NCBI RefSeq assembly: GCF_900636965.1
Contig: NZ_LR134331.1
Location: 1,736,001-1,800,000, forward strand
DNA: 64,000 bases
From: Lacticaseibacillus rhamnosus
Lineage (GTDB): Bacteria; Bacillota; Bacilli; Lactobacillales; Lactobacillaceae
Direction: 5' to 3'
Position 1 is the stretch's first letter. Each line of letters begins with the position of its first letter. This document shows positions 17,594 to 27,600 of this stretch, piece after piece. Below the pieces are notes generated by a model. That model had not been told where the DNA came from. It made no database searches and saw only the letters and a list, made by a program, of their open reading frames with translations. The position numbers were made by a program, and so were the translations under genes.

Positions 17594-20239
17594 TTATTTC
17601 GCATCAAACCAGGTCGGTCCATAATGACTTTCGACTTTCAAAGGTACCGCCAGCGAAACAGCCGAGTCCATAATCTTAGGCACTAATTGTCCAAGTTGCG
17701 CCATTTCAGCAGTCGGAGCTTCAAAAATCAGTTCATCGTGTACCTGCAGCAACATTTTCGCCTGCAGATGGGCCTCATCCAACGCCTTTTGCATGCGAAT
17801 CATCGCGACTTTAATGATATCTGCGGCACTCCCTTGGATCGGCGTATTCATCGCCGTTCGTTCCGCAAACTTGCGCAAGTTGAAATTGCGGGAGTGAATC
17901 TGGGGCAGATAACGACGGCGGTGGAAGAGCGTTTCAACATAGCCATCTTCACGCGCTTTCTTGACCATATTTTCCATGTAATCGTGGACTTTCGGGTACT
18001 GTTCAAAATAACCGTCAATAAACGCCTTAGCCTGCTTCCTGGAAATCCCGATATTTTGCGCCAACCCATAATCGCTGATGCCGTAAACAATCCCAAAGTT
18101 CGTGGCCTTGGCTTGGCGGCGCATATCCGGCGTGACTTCATCAGGAGAATCGAGGCCAAAAATTTTCATGGCGGTATTCGCGTGAATATCAACGCCGTGT
18201 TTAAAGGCTTGTTGCATATTCTCATCACCCGAGATATGCGATAACACGCGTAATTCGATTTGCGAATAATCCGAGCTAAAAATCTGCCAATCCGGATGAG
18301 AAGGGACAAAGGCTTTCCGGATAATCTTCCCTTCATCCCGTGCTGGAATATTTTGCATATTCGGGTCAACGGAACTCAGACGCCCGGTTTGCGTCAGTGT
18401 CTGTAAATAACGGGTGTGAATTTTATGATCCGGCATTTGTGCTTTCAACAAGCCCACCACATAAGTCGAGTTTAGTTTGGCCCAGCCGCGATAATCCAGA
18501 ATATCCTGAACAATTGGACTAGCCGATTTCAATTCGTTTAAAACATCGACACTGGTGGAATAACCGGTTTTGGTCTTTTTAATCACTGGTAAATTCAGCT
18601 TTTCGAATAACACTTCGCCTAATTGCTTCGGCGAATTCAGATTAAATTTAACGCCGGCTTCACCATAAATTTTTTCTTCCAACACCTTAATGCTTTGCGA
18701 AAATTCGGTTCCCATATCCTTTAAGGTTTGGGCATTCAACGTGATACCTTGAATTTCCATTTCCGCCAAAACCCGCGCCAGTGGCATTTCCATGTCCGTG
18801 AAAAGATCCGTCTGTTCCTGCTTAGCCAAATCTTCGGTTAAATCAGGACGCAAGGCGAATAAGGCCTGAGACTTACGAGCGAATTGTTCAAACAGCAGTT
18901 TATCTTCAGGCACTTGACGCTTAGCACCTTTACCATATACATCTTCATCGCGAGGCAAGTCATGATAATCATGGTCTTCTGCAATTTTACCCAGATCATT
19001 GCTATTTTCATCTGGATTAATCAGATACGAGGCCAACAAAACATCGAAGGCAATGTCAGGCAGATGCAAGCCAAGACGATGAGCGGCGACAATATTGCGT
19101 TTACCATCAAACACCGTTAAGTCGCGGTTTGAATCACCAAGCCACTTAGCAACTTCCGGAATCGTCAACAATGACACATCTGTACTAACATAGGTTTCTT
19201 CTTTGGTTCCGATGAAAAAGCCCACTTGTTCAGCGGTATGATAATTATCCGCTAACATTTCAATCTCAAAGGTTAACGGTTCGGTTGTTTTCGTGAGCGC
19301 CAAAATTGATTGGTCATCCAAAACGGAATAATGTACCGGTTGTGACGGTTTTGCGACATCCCCGCCAATTTTCTTCAACAAGGAATTCATATTCATCTTA
19401 GTATAGAAATCGCGTAACTTCGCCAAATCGGGACCGTTATACTTTACGTCTGCAAGATCGATGGTCACAGGTGCATCGCGGTCAATTGTGGCTAACTGCT
19501 TGCTCAGGTACGCTTTGTCTTTGTCATTGATGAGATTTTCCTTCATTTTGGAAGTCTTCATCGCATCAATGTTAGCGTAAAGGTTTTCGATACTGCCGTA
19601 TTGCTTTAGCAGTTTTAAGGCCGTTTTTTCGCCAACCTTGGTGACCCCTGGATAATTGTCTGACGTATCACCCATTAACCCCTTTAGATCAATAATCTGA
19701 GTGGGGGTAATGCCAAGCTTTTCTTTAACGTGTTCCGGCGTGTACGCCTCAAGTTCATTAACGCCTTTGACCGTGACCTGCACCGTTGTTTGATCCGTCG
19801 TTAATTGGGTTAAATCACGATCGCCAGTCACAATCGTTGTCTGCCACCCTGCATCATCAGCACGCTTAGCCATCGTTCCGATAATGTCATCAGCTTCATA
19901 ATCCTTGAGTTCATAATGCTGAATGCCCATATCATCGAGTAGTTCCTTGATATACGGCAGCTGCTCTAACAACTCGCTTGGCGTCTTCGCCCGACCGCTT
20001 TTATAATCCGCGTATTTTGCCGTTCGAAAAGTTGTTTTTCCGGCATCAAACGCCACCAAAGCAGCGTCCGGTTTAACCGACTTTAAAACAATCTCGAGCA
20101 TATTGTTAAATGCGTAGATGGCATTGGTGTGCAGCCCATCTTGATTGGTGAAACGATCGAGTTGATTGTACAAGGCAAAAAAAGCACGAAATGCAATCGA
20201 GTTGCCGTCAATCAACAATAATTTAGTTTGACTCGTCAT
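17594..20239 (-). CDS. polA: DNA polymerase I
   Basis: 881 residues. N-terminal 5'-3' exonuclease with GVTKVGEKTALKLL helix-hairpin-helix; a central 3'-5' exonuclease fold; and a C-terminal family A polymerase with SSDYSQIELRVLSH, RRQAKATNFGIVYG and LLQVHDELIFE motifs. In the central domain the exo I position reads FEIEM rather than an Asp-x-Glu, consistent with the loss of proofreading known for Firmicutes Pol I. AGGAAG eight bases upstream supports the ATG at 20239. Repairs gaps and removes RNA primers. Confidence 0.98.
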   Translation of the reverse strand: MTSQTKLLLIDGNSIAFRAFFALYNQLDRFTNQDGLHTNAIYAFNNMLEIVLKSVKPDAALVAFDAGKTTFRTAKYADYKSGRAKTPSELLEQLPYIKELLDDMGIQHYELKDYEADDIIGTMAKRADDAGWQTTIVTGDRDLTQLTTDQTTVQVTVKGVNELEAYTPEHVKEKLGITPTQIIDLKGLMGDTSDNYPGVTKVGEKTALKLLKQYGSIENLYANIDAMKTSKMKENLINDKDKAYLSKQLATIDRDAPVTIDLADVKYNGPDLAKLRDFYTKMNMNSLLKKIGGDVAKPSQPVHYSVLDDQSILALTKTTEPLTFEIEMLADNYHTAEQVGFFIGTKEETYVSTDVSLLTIPEVAKWLGDSNRDLTVFDGKRNIVAAHRLGLHLPDIAFDVLLASYLINPDENSNDLGKIAEDHDYHDLPRDEDVYGKGAKRQVPEDKLLFEQFARKSQALFALRPDLTEDLAKQEQTDLFTDMEMPLARVLAEMEIQGITLNAQTLKDMGTEFSQSIKVLEEKIYGEAGVKFNLNSPKQLGEVLFEKLNLPVIKKTKTGYSTSVDVLNELKSASPIVQDILDYRGWAKLNSTYVVGLLKAQMPDHKIHTRYLQTLTQTGRLSSVDPNMQNIPARDEGKIIRKAFVPSHPDWQIFSSDYSQIELRVLSHISGDENMQQAFKHGVDIHANTAMKIFGLDSPDEVTPDMRRQAKATNFGIVYGISDYGLAQNIGISRKQAKAFIDGYFEQYPKVHDYMENMVKKAREDGYVETLFHRRRYLPQIHSRNFNLRKFAERTAMNTPIQGSAADIIKVAMIRMQKALDEAHLQAKMLLQVHDELIFEAPTAEMAQLGQLVPKIMDSAVSLAVPLKVESHYGPTWFDAK

Positions 20240-20429
20240 ATATGAGCTTCCTTTTCTTCTCAAACCACCGCTATCGATGACATGAGTTAATTGTCATCAT
20301 TATTGTACCAAATTCTTTGCCCTTGTGACGGCACGTTCCTAGTTAAGGGGGATCATCTCTCAGCCGTTGCGGTTTGATAGGTTGCAGTGGGCGGTGGCCG
20401 TCCATTGATACACGTTTCTTCGTGCAAAA

Positions 20430-20768
20430 GCTTACGTGTAAGGACATTGAACGCAATGGCAAAGACCGGACCATCATGCTTAAGGCCGCTTACACTCTGA
20501 GTCCTTGACACTCACTTTCTATAACGCGCTCCCCGGCGCAGGGGCCTGCGTGTAAGGACCTTGGTCGCAATGGCCAAAACCCGGCCATCACGCCCAAGGC
20601 CGCTTACACTCCGGTCCCTAATCGCGCCGGCTCGCGCCTACTTTCCATAACGCGCTCCCCGGCGCAGAAGTCTGCGTGTAAGAACCTTAAGCGCAATGGC
20701 CAAGACCGGGCCATCACGCTTAAGGCCGCTTACACTCCGACTTCTAACCGCGCCGGCTCGCGCTCACA
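20430..20768. repeat. Palindromic repeat family, cluster B (three tandem copies)
   Basis: Copies at about 20431-20520 (diverged), 20523-20645 and 20648-20768, all in one orientation. Stem sequences differ between copies but remain complementary: GGGGCC/GGTCCC and CCTTGG/CCAAGG in the second, AGAAGTC/GACTTCT and CCTTAAG/CTTAAGG in the third. The cluster fills the spacer between the polA start and the terminator of the next gene. 20240-20429 shows only the polA upstream region. Confidence 0.9.
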
Positions 20769-20769
20769 T

Positions 20770-20797
20770 AAAAAAAAGCCAGTTTCTGACCGGCTTT
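20770..20797 (-). terminator. Terminator of the BI-1 family gene
   Basis: AAAGCCGGTCAGAAACTGGCTTTT-type hairpin on the minus strand with eight T, directly after the stop at 20806 and abutting repeat cluster B. Confidence 0.82.
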
Positions 20798-20805
20798 TGC
20801 TTTTA

Positions 20806-21516
20806 TTAATTGTTGTTGTCGCCAACGCCTAGAATCTGCAAGATGGCGGTGAATAGGTTTAAGAAATCAAGATAAAGCATAAGCGCCCCGACAACGGCTA
20901 ATGAACTGGTGGAAATAGTTGCTTGTCCATCGCTGCCAGCCGTCAAGTATAAGTTCTTCAGGCGCTGAGTGTCCCAAGCGGTCAACACGATGAAGATGAT
21001 CAAGATCGCATAAGAAATCAACATCTGCATGCCGCTTGAACCCATAAACATGTTAACGAACATCATGATGATGACGCCAAACAATGCTGACATCGCGATA
21101 TTTCCCGCCTTACTCAGGTCACGCTTGCCAAAATGGCCAACCATGGACATGACGAGAAAGACTACCGCCGTTGTTGCCAATGCAACTGCAAGGTTAGATG
21201 TCTTTGCAACCATCGCAACGGAAGCAAAAGTGAAACCAAAACTTGCAGACATCAGATAAAACATTAAAGTTGCATAACCCGGACTTGCTTGGGCCCGCCG
21301 TCCAGTCACAAAGAAGGACAGGATCAGCGGCAATGCTGTCATAATCCAAAAGATAATTGGATGAGCACCCACAAAATTGATGTAATCATTCTTAAGGGTA
21401 ACTCCTAGTAAATAACTTACGAGCGCCGTCACAACCAGCCCGCTCCCCATCAAGGTGTAGATGCGGGAGAAGAACTGCGTCAAGCCGGCCTCGTTTACAA
21501 CACGGCGTTCTTGCAT
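20806..21516 (-). CDS. Bax inhibitor-1 / YccA family membrane protein
   Basis: 236 residues with seven predicted membrane helices, BI-1 (TMBIM) family. The conserved C-terminal pattern ILIIFIVLTAWDTQRLKNLY and a final acidic region ending GVGDNNN are visible; the Asp in TAWDTQ is the family's pH/calcium-sensing position. The bacterial homologue YetJ is a pH-gated calcium leak channel and YccA is an FtsH substrate; the role in lactobacilli is unproven. AAAGGAATG upstream supports the start. Confidence 0.93.
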   Translation of the reverse strand: MQERRVVNEAGLTQFFSRIYTLMGSGLVVTALVSYLLGVTLKNDYINFVGAHPIIFWIMTALPLILSFFVTGRRAQASPGYATLMFYLMSASFGFTFASVAMVAKTSNLAVALATTAVVFLVMSMVGHFGKRDLSKAGNIAMSALFGVIIMMFVNMFMGSSGMQMLISYAILIIFIVLTAWDTQRLKNLYLTAGSDGQATISTSSLAVVGALMLYLDFLNLFTAILQILGVGDNNN

Positions 21517-21902
21517 ATTGCGTTCATTCCTTTCAACTATCTATAACTATTATAACCAGATCAAAACATTTTGTCAGTCAGGCCAAAGACCGATTTGCAT
21601 CTTGGTGAGTCAAACCGTCAAGCCCTGATACTGACTTTATCATGCTAGTGCTAACATTAACAGCCCGACATGCGCTTGTCCACTGGCTTGTATAGATCGT
21701 CATTGCTTTATTGCATATGTGTGAATGCGATCTTTCGGAGGACAAGCAAGGGAAAATATAAGATTTATTTATAATTAATTACTATTAATTTACTAAAGTT
21801 CACATCCGCTCGTAAAATCATTGACCGGCATACGTTTATCTGTTAATTTTTAATCATCGAAAGCCTCTCTCTTAAAACAAAGGATGTGAATAAATAATAC
21901 TC

Positions 21903-22160
21903 ATGTTTTTTTATGGCACCCTAGCTATCATACTAATTACGATGCTCTTATTTAGAAAGAATCCAGCGATTAATCGAATCTCAAGTACTATCATCTCGTC
22001 ATCAAAAGTGGGAGCGCTATGTCGAACTTGCTTTTTAATCGTTAATTTCATTTTCTTTTATTTGTTTGTGACCCGCGACTTGTTGACTTTATTTACAATC
22101 GCGATGGTCGCCATCATGTATCTTGCCGTTGACTGGAGTCGTGGTCTACAAAGAAGTTGA
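21903..22160 (+). CDS. Possible small membrane protein
   Basis: 85 codons with three hydrophobic stretches (residues 2-16, 41-57, 60-77). No homology recognised. The only Shine-Dalgarno-like AAAGGATG lies about 17 bases before the ATG, which is too far, so start or reality is uncertain. In favour: a hairpin terminator follows at 22236. The 21517-21902 and 22161-22235 flanks contain no other convincing gene. Confidence 0.4.
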   Translation: MFFYGTLAIILITMLLFRKNPAINRISSTIISSSKVGALCRTCFLIVNFIFFYLFVTRDLLTLFTIAMVAIMYLAVDWSRGLQRS

Positions 22161-22235
22161 ACGCATTTCGGTTAATAAAGTACGCCTTGAATGCCACAAT
22201 GAGTCGTTTTTCTCTTCATGCAAAATCGAGCTGCG

Positions 22236-22268
22236 AAAAAAGCTAACCCGCGATGGATTAGCTTTTTT
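22236..22268. terminator. Bidirectional terminator of the WxL operon
   Basis: AAAAAAGCTAA pairs with TTAGCTTTTTT around an 11-base loop, with A and T runs for both strands. It lies about 90 bases after the last WxL-locus gene on the minus strand. Confidence 0.85.
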
Positions 22269-22357
22269 GTTTAACCCAGGATCGGATTTCTTTTCAAAGA
22301 TAGCTGCATTGCCATCACACTTAGCAACGTAGAACAGATGTCTTGAAAAACTTCAAA

Positions 22358-23413
22358 TTAAGCACCGCGTTGATGCCGGGCATAACGTTTAAACGCAATC
22401 ACATTAATGGTGAGGAGTACGACTAACCCTGCTAAAATCAATAAGCGCCAGTCAATCGCATTCGCTTGGGCAGGTACTTTTTTAACAGCGGCAGCATTCA
22501 GATCGGCGGCCTCTTTTTGCGCGACCACAAATGTTTTCTTGAAGTGCCATGTTCTACCGGCTGCCTTTGCGACTCCCTCAAAACGATATTTACCCGGTTT
22601 TAGCGGTTCATCATTGAGATCAACCTTAAAATTAAAGTTTGAGTTCGGTGCCATCTTGAGTTGCTGCTTGTGCGTTTGATACAGTGCTTTGCTTCCGTCT
22701 GCCTCAAAGATCTTCCCTTCCACAGTCAGGTCTTTGAGCATCGCCGGTTCAAAGTTCTGAATATTGGCTTGAATGGCGTTGTGACCATGATCACTGACCG
22801 CCTTCACTTCCCGCAACCTCAAGTTCGGTGGCACGACTTGATCAGATTCGGTTAAGACCACACCGAGTGCGTAGACATAACGATTAGCAACTGCGCCACT
22901 CGTTGTCGCTTTTTCATCTGGTTTAGCCATAAATTGCAGGCCACCAAGAACCGTCCCGGCAAATGCCTGCGCGGGCAGCTTTAATTGCAAAGGTACTGTT
23001 TGTTGGCTTAAAGCCGGGATCGTCACTTCCGTTGGTGCCTTTAATAACGTTTTAAAATTAACCTTTAATGACGCATCCGTTCGCCCCACCTGTTCGCCGT
23101 ATTCGACCACCCCATTATCGTTTGTGAAGGCGGGGTTCACCTTGATGAGCACGGTCACGGGATCAGCTTGGCGATTTTGAATGACAACGTTTAACGTCTG
23201 CGCTTGATTCGGACTCACCCGTAAATCAAAGTAGCTCGCACTTGTATCCCGCTGATTTTCCGGCAACTCAGCTTTGACCGTAAACCCTTCGCCTGCCGCT
23301 TGTGCAGATTGCTGCCACATGCCGGAAAAGAGTACCATGACCCACCCCAAGAGACCAACGATCCATATACTTTTTTTCATCTTTTGTGTGGCACCATCGA
23401 CGCAAACGTGCAA
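22358..23413 (-). CDS. DUF916/DUF3324 cell-surface protein of the WxL complex (CscA-like)
   Basis: 351 residues. Signal peptide with hydrophobic core IWIVGLLGWVMVLFSG and AQA cleavage near 39; an N-terminal DUF916 domain (peptidoglycan-binding WxL partner; SYFDLRVSPNQAQTLNVVIQN); a DUF3324 domain (host-binding; VVPPNLRLREVKAV onward); a C-terminal membrane helix LLILAGLVVLLTINVIAF; and a basic tail. The TTG start at 23413 is preferred because AAGGA lies seven bases upstream, while the ATG at 23380 has no site. It would tether WxL proteins to the wall and membrane. Last gene of the locus, 14 bases after the next upstream gene. Confidence 0.88.
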   Translation of the reverse strand: MHVCVDGATQKMKKSIWIVGLLGWVMVLFSGMWQQSAQAAGEGFTVKAELPENQRDTSASYFDLRVSPNQAQTLNVVIQNRQADPVTVLIKVNPAFTNDNGVVEYGEQVGRTDASLKVNFKTLLKAPTEVTIPALSQQTVPLQLKLPAQAFAGTVLGGLQFMAKPDEKATTSGAVANRYVYALGVVLTESDQVVPPNLRLREVKAVSDHGHNAIQANIQNFEPAMLKDLTVEGKIFEADGSKALYQTHKQQLKMAPNSNFNFKVDLNDEPLKPGKYRFEGVAKAAGRTWHFKKTFVVAQKEAADLNAAAVKKVPAQANAIDWRLLILAGLVVLLTINVIAFKRYARHQRGA

Positions 23414-23427
23414 CGGCGCTTCCTTTC

Positions 23428-23793
23428 TTAGTGTTTTAGTTTTCGAGATTGATACAGATAATATGCCCGTAGGAGACCCAACCAGAAAAAGACGCCTGCT
23501 AAGACAGTTATCAGATATGATGATTCTTGTAGCGCTGGCAGTTTTGCATGCTTAGTGGCTTTCTTCTTGTTTGTATCGGCCATTGCCGGTTTCTGGCGAG
23601 AGGTAGGCAGCCGATCATCGCTTGGCGAATCCGGCGTTACAACCTTCACAATTTTGGGATCGCTCATCGGCTCAACCAGAATGCGAACATGAGCCACGGA
23701 AGTCTTTTCGTCAGCATGGGTCATCGTTGCCGGTGCCGCAACAACAATGCCAATTAAGACTGCCACCCACACTAGCCTTTGATTTGCTCTCAT
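23428..23793 (-). CDS. Small surface protein with decayed sortase-like motif (CscD position)
   Basis: 121 residues. Signal peptide (VWVAVLIGIVVAAPATMTHA), a short charged extracellular part, then LPALQES followed by a hydrophobic segment and a basic tail (YQSRKLKH). This is the layout of an LPXTG protein, and csc clusters normally encode a small LPXTG protein here, but the TG positions read L and Q. Housekeeping sortase would not be expected to cleave it, so it is probably held by the membrane helix. The next gene starts within seven bases. Confidence 0.8.
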   Translation of the reverse strand: MRANQRLVWVAVLIGIVVAAPATMTHADEKTSVAHVRILVEPMSDPKIVKVVTPDSPSDDRLPTSRQKPAMADTNKKKATKHAKLPALQESSYLITVLAGVFFWLGLLRAYYLYQSRKLKH

Positions 23794-23799
23794 TCGGTT

Positions 23800-24588
23800 T
23801 TACAGCGGCGCACTGGTCAGCGTCCAAGTCAGCGTGGTGGAAAAATCTCCCGACTTGAGCCCTTCCGTTGCATAACTTTTGGCTGGCACCGTCAAGGCAA
23901 CCCCTTTATCTGCTTGTTTCTGATTAAACAGATCCATGAAGGTTCCTTTAGCCGTTTGACCGTCACTAACACTCAAAATATCAACCGCTTGCGCATCGCC
24001 AGTGTAGACCTTAATCGCTTTGTTGAGTCCGAAACGCGCACTCGCATCTTTGGCTTGGCCATCGATAACGCTGCTTTCAAGCAAGGAGATTGCGGCGTCT
24101 GGTAAGACCACGGTTTTGGTCACTTTGCCGGCCTGATCTTTTTCTTCGGACTTCAGATCGGTCGCTTTTAAACTGACTTTCCAACGATCACTACCAAGTC
24201 GCTTGTCAGTGACCTGAATGTGATTAGGCGCCGCTGTTTTCTTGCCGTCTTTAGTCACCCATTGATCGGCTTCGGCGTATGCCACGGCATCATTAACCGC
24301 ATCCAGTTTCAACGGTCCAAAATTGAAGCGAGAAACATAGTCCAGTGTTAAACCTTCGCCGCCAGCATGAGTCGTGTTATCCACCCCGGCAAAGGTTCCT
24401 GGCGTTTTGTTTTGTGGCGCTAACGGGTTTAAAATATCCGGTTTGGTGTCGGTTTGCATGATTTTAACCCTTCCTTGGGTGGTAACAGTACGCGCATCGT
24501 CAGCACTGACGGTTGTTGCGCCATAAGCCAGTAGCCCTGCCGATAATGCAGCAGTCGCGAGTAAAGCCTGGTATCCATAACGAGTCAT
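23800..24588 (-). CDS. WxL-domain cell-wall protein (CscB-like)
   Basis: 262 residues. Signal peptide ending in VSA near residue 29 (GATTVSADDART). The C-terminal WxL domain has a first motif in SDRWKVSLKATDL and a second, distal motif in LTWTLTSAPL at the extreme C-terminus. WxL domains bind peptidoglycan non-covalently. Six bases from the small sortase-like gene and 31 from the large WxL gene: one operon. Likely a structural subunit of the surface complex. Confidence 0.92.
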   Translation of the reverse strand: MTRYGYQALLATAALSAGLLAYGATTVSADDARTVTTQGRVKIMQTDTKPDILNPLAPQNKTPGTFAGVDNTTHAGGEGLTLDYVSRFNFGPLKLDAVNDAVAYAEADQWVTKDGKKTAAPNHIQVTDKRLGSDRWKVSLKATDLKSEEKDQAGKVTKTVVLPDAAISLLESSVIDGQAKDASARFGLNKAIKVYTGDAQAVDILSVSDGQTAKGTFMDLFNQKQADKGVALTVPAKSYATEGLKSGDFSTTLTWTLTSAPL

Positions 24589-24619
24589 TAGTTGATTCCT
24601 CCATAATTTCTAAATTGAG

Positions 24620-27600
24620 TTAAAGTGGTGCATCGCTTAGGGTCCACTGCAGACCAAAATTGTACGTACCGGCCGTAAAGTCAAAGTCATTAGCAGGTAT
24701 TTTGAGCAGTACCCCTGCTTGCGTATCATACGTAAACGTGTGTTGGATCGTTTGAGACGCAACCGCCTTAACTTGCTGATCTTGCTTAAGTTTGATCGGA
24801 TAGTCATGGCCGTCTTGTCTGAAAAAGAGTAATTCTTGTTTTAATTCATGCTGATGACGATCGGTAAACGGCTGACTTTGTTGAATCAAAAGTTGCCATG
24901 GCTTCTTTTGACTGCGGCCGTCCTTAATCCGAATCGTCATCGGCGTATCGCCAATTCGAGGAACTTCTAGCGTCTGGCCATCAATCTTAACGGTGCCAAA
25001 ATTGAGCGCTGCCGGTGCTTGGGTAAAACTCAAGGTGCCTTCAGTGACTTCCAAAGGGATCTGGTAGTCATAACTGATGTGCTTATTAGCTTCTGTCAAA
25101 CTTGGTTGGCTAACAGTTGCCGTAACGGTTTTATGCCCCACGGTTTTCAAATCGGGAAACTTAATATTTTCCACTTTCAAATGTGGCTGTTGCTTTTTGA
25201 CGGTATTCGTCACCGCTTCACGAATGGGCTGCGGGTCACTGTTGTTTTCGATGGTTAAAGATTTGAAGCTGACCTGATTCAGTGTCAAAAACTTGTAACC
25301 CGAAGCCGTCACCTCAAACAGGGACTCTCTTTTGTTGGCGCGCTTTTTCAAGGGTTCGCGTTTGCCTGCATGCGCCACACTTACCTTATCTTCACGATGA
25401 TTCACCACCACGACATCCCCGAGTTTGGCTTTGACCACGCGCTTGTCTCCCCATTGATCAAGCAATTGCTGCTTAGGGGTATCACCCTGGGCTGCCATGC
25501 TCGTGACTTGTTGCTTTGGATCCTGCAGGTTAAGCACATCACCAGCTGCTTCGTACAGACTCACGCTTAAATACGGTTCACCGGCAAAAACATCGTGGAC
25601 ATTGCGATTGTCATCTTCTGCGCCATCAGTAGCCACGATCAACCAGTCGTTGCCTTCCTTCACCAACGCCAAGGCACCACCGGCATTACGCGTGAATAGT
25701 TCGTAACCGTTGAAAACAAGTGCATCGCCATAGTCGGTCAGCACCGGACTCGTTGATAACACCGTGCCAGTGCTGGCCTCAAACTTCATGGTCACGTCAA
25801 TTGGTTTGCTGATCTTTGTCAATCGCTTTGTATCTTTGCGTAAGAGCTTAGCCAACTTGTCAGGCATGGTGACACTCAGCGCTTTATCCCCCCATTGAAT
25901 GCGGCGATCATCGTACTCAAGCGCGTCTTTTAGCATGTTGCCTAAAGTATCCGTTGTAACGACTTCACCTAACTTCAAAGTTTGCGATTGGGTCGAAAAT
26001 GTTGCGCGTTTCACCACGGCCACTGGAACATCATAGTCAGCTTCGATTGTTTTATCTTTGCCATACTTCTGGGAAACCGTCACTGTAGCCGTGGTATCCC
26101 CAAGTTTTGAAACATCTGGTCGTTTTTTAAAACCTTTAATCTTATAGGTTGATTTATCCGATAATTTAAAGAACTGCGATAGTCGCAAATCCATTTCCGC
26201 TGCTGAAGCATTAATTGGAATATTGGCTTTTTGTGGTACTAATTGATTCACCCGCAACAATTGGTAGCCTTGATCCGTAATTTCAAAATAAAGTTCATTC
26301 TTGTTGGCCAAATCGTTGAGGGGCTGCTCTTGTGAATCATGGGTATACCTAATCTTTCTTTCAACGTTGACGACTTTGATAATATCGCCTGCTTGCACAG
26401 GCTGAACCCGATCTTTACCCCATAAATTAAGGAAGTCTTGCTTACCTAAATCACCAGACGCCCATTTCACCGCCACCTCGGATAAGTTTTTAACTTTTTC
26501 ATCTTTCATAGGAACGTGGGTGATGCCCAAGTACGGCTCGCTCGGGAATCGGTTATGAATAGGTTGATTGTCTTTTGACCCGCCTGCAGTGGCAACTACT
26601 TTCAGGCCGTCATCATGAATCAAGGCAAATGCACCCCCGGCATCGCGTCCTGAATGCAATTCATAGCCTTTTAAAATGATCGCATCACCATAATTTGCTG
26701 TCGCGGTTGGCCGTGCAGTTAGATGTCCGGTTTTGGAATCAAACTGAATTGGGGCAGCTGCATCTTTAAACAACTCGTCAATCCGCTGGGTACCCGGTTG
26801 TAAATGTTTCTCAACATCGGGGGCTTTCAATGGATAAAGCTGCTTATCCCCCCACAAAACCGGTGTACCATCTCGCTGTTGCGCCTGAGTGAACATACGC
26901 TCAATACTTTGCATCCCCCAGCGCTCGCCTAATACATATTGCCCAGATTTGACGGTCAACTCGCCTGCCGGAATCACATTCAGTTCCACTTCATAATCAA
27001 ACTTGGCATACTTGCCGTCATACAATTTTTCAATTGCCCGTACAACGGCTTTCGTTTTACCTGGCTTGCTCACATCCGGCCGTCCAGCAAAACATTCTGC
27101 AATGATGTTATCCCGCAAGTTCAAGGCTTTAGGAAACGCAGCGTCTAATTCTGCATCCGTTGCGTTCTGCGGCACATCGACTGGACGGGTTTTCAGCTGG
27201 TTCACATGTAACGGTACAAATCCAGCCGGCGTCATTTGGAAAAAGATGGCCTGATCAATATTCGGAAAGTTTTCTTTTTTCAGTTGATACACCTTAGAGT
27301 CACGTGCAAAGCTGATTTTTCCTTCAGCATTGCAGACCTTGATGATATCCCCCATTCTTGCCTGCTGAACCCGGTTAAGTCCCCACTGATTCAAAAAGTC
27401 TTGTTTGCGAGTAGTCCCATTGGCAACTGCGTCATTGATATTGAAATAGCTCAGATTAATACTTTGATGATCCCGCATCTGAACATATTCATAACTACCA
27501 TAGAATCGGTTGCCAAAGTGAGGTGCGATTGGCTCATTGTCATTACCTTTACCGGATGTCGCGATCACTTTAGAAATACCATCTGCATCTCGATCAATGA

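Noticed and set aside
20430-20768. Possible CRISPR array
   Set aside because: The repeats are long palindromes of 120 bases that vary between copies and have no unique spacers of uniform length; no cas gene is present.
23274-25706. Plus-strand open frames within the WxL genes
   Set aside because: They lie opposite real genes with signal peptides and WxL domains and lack ribosome binding sites.
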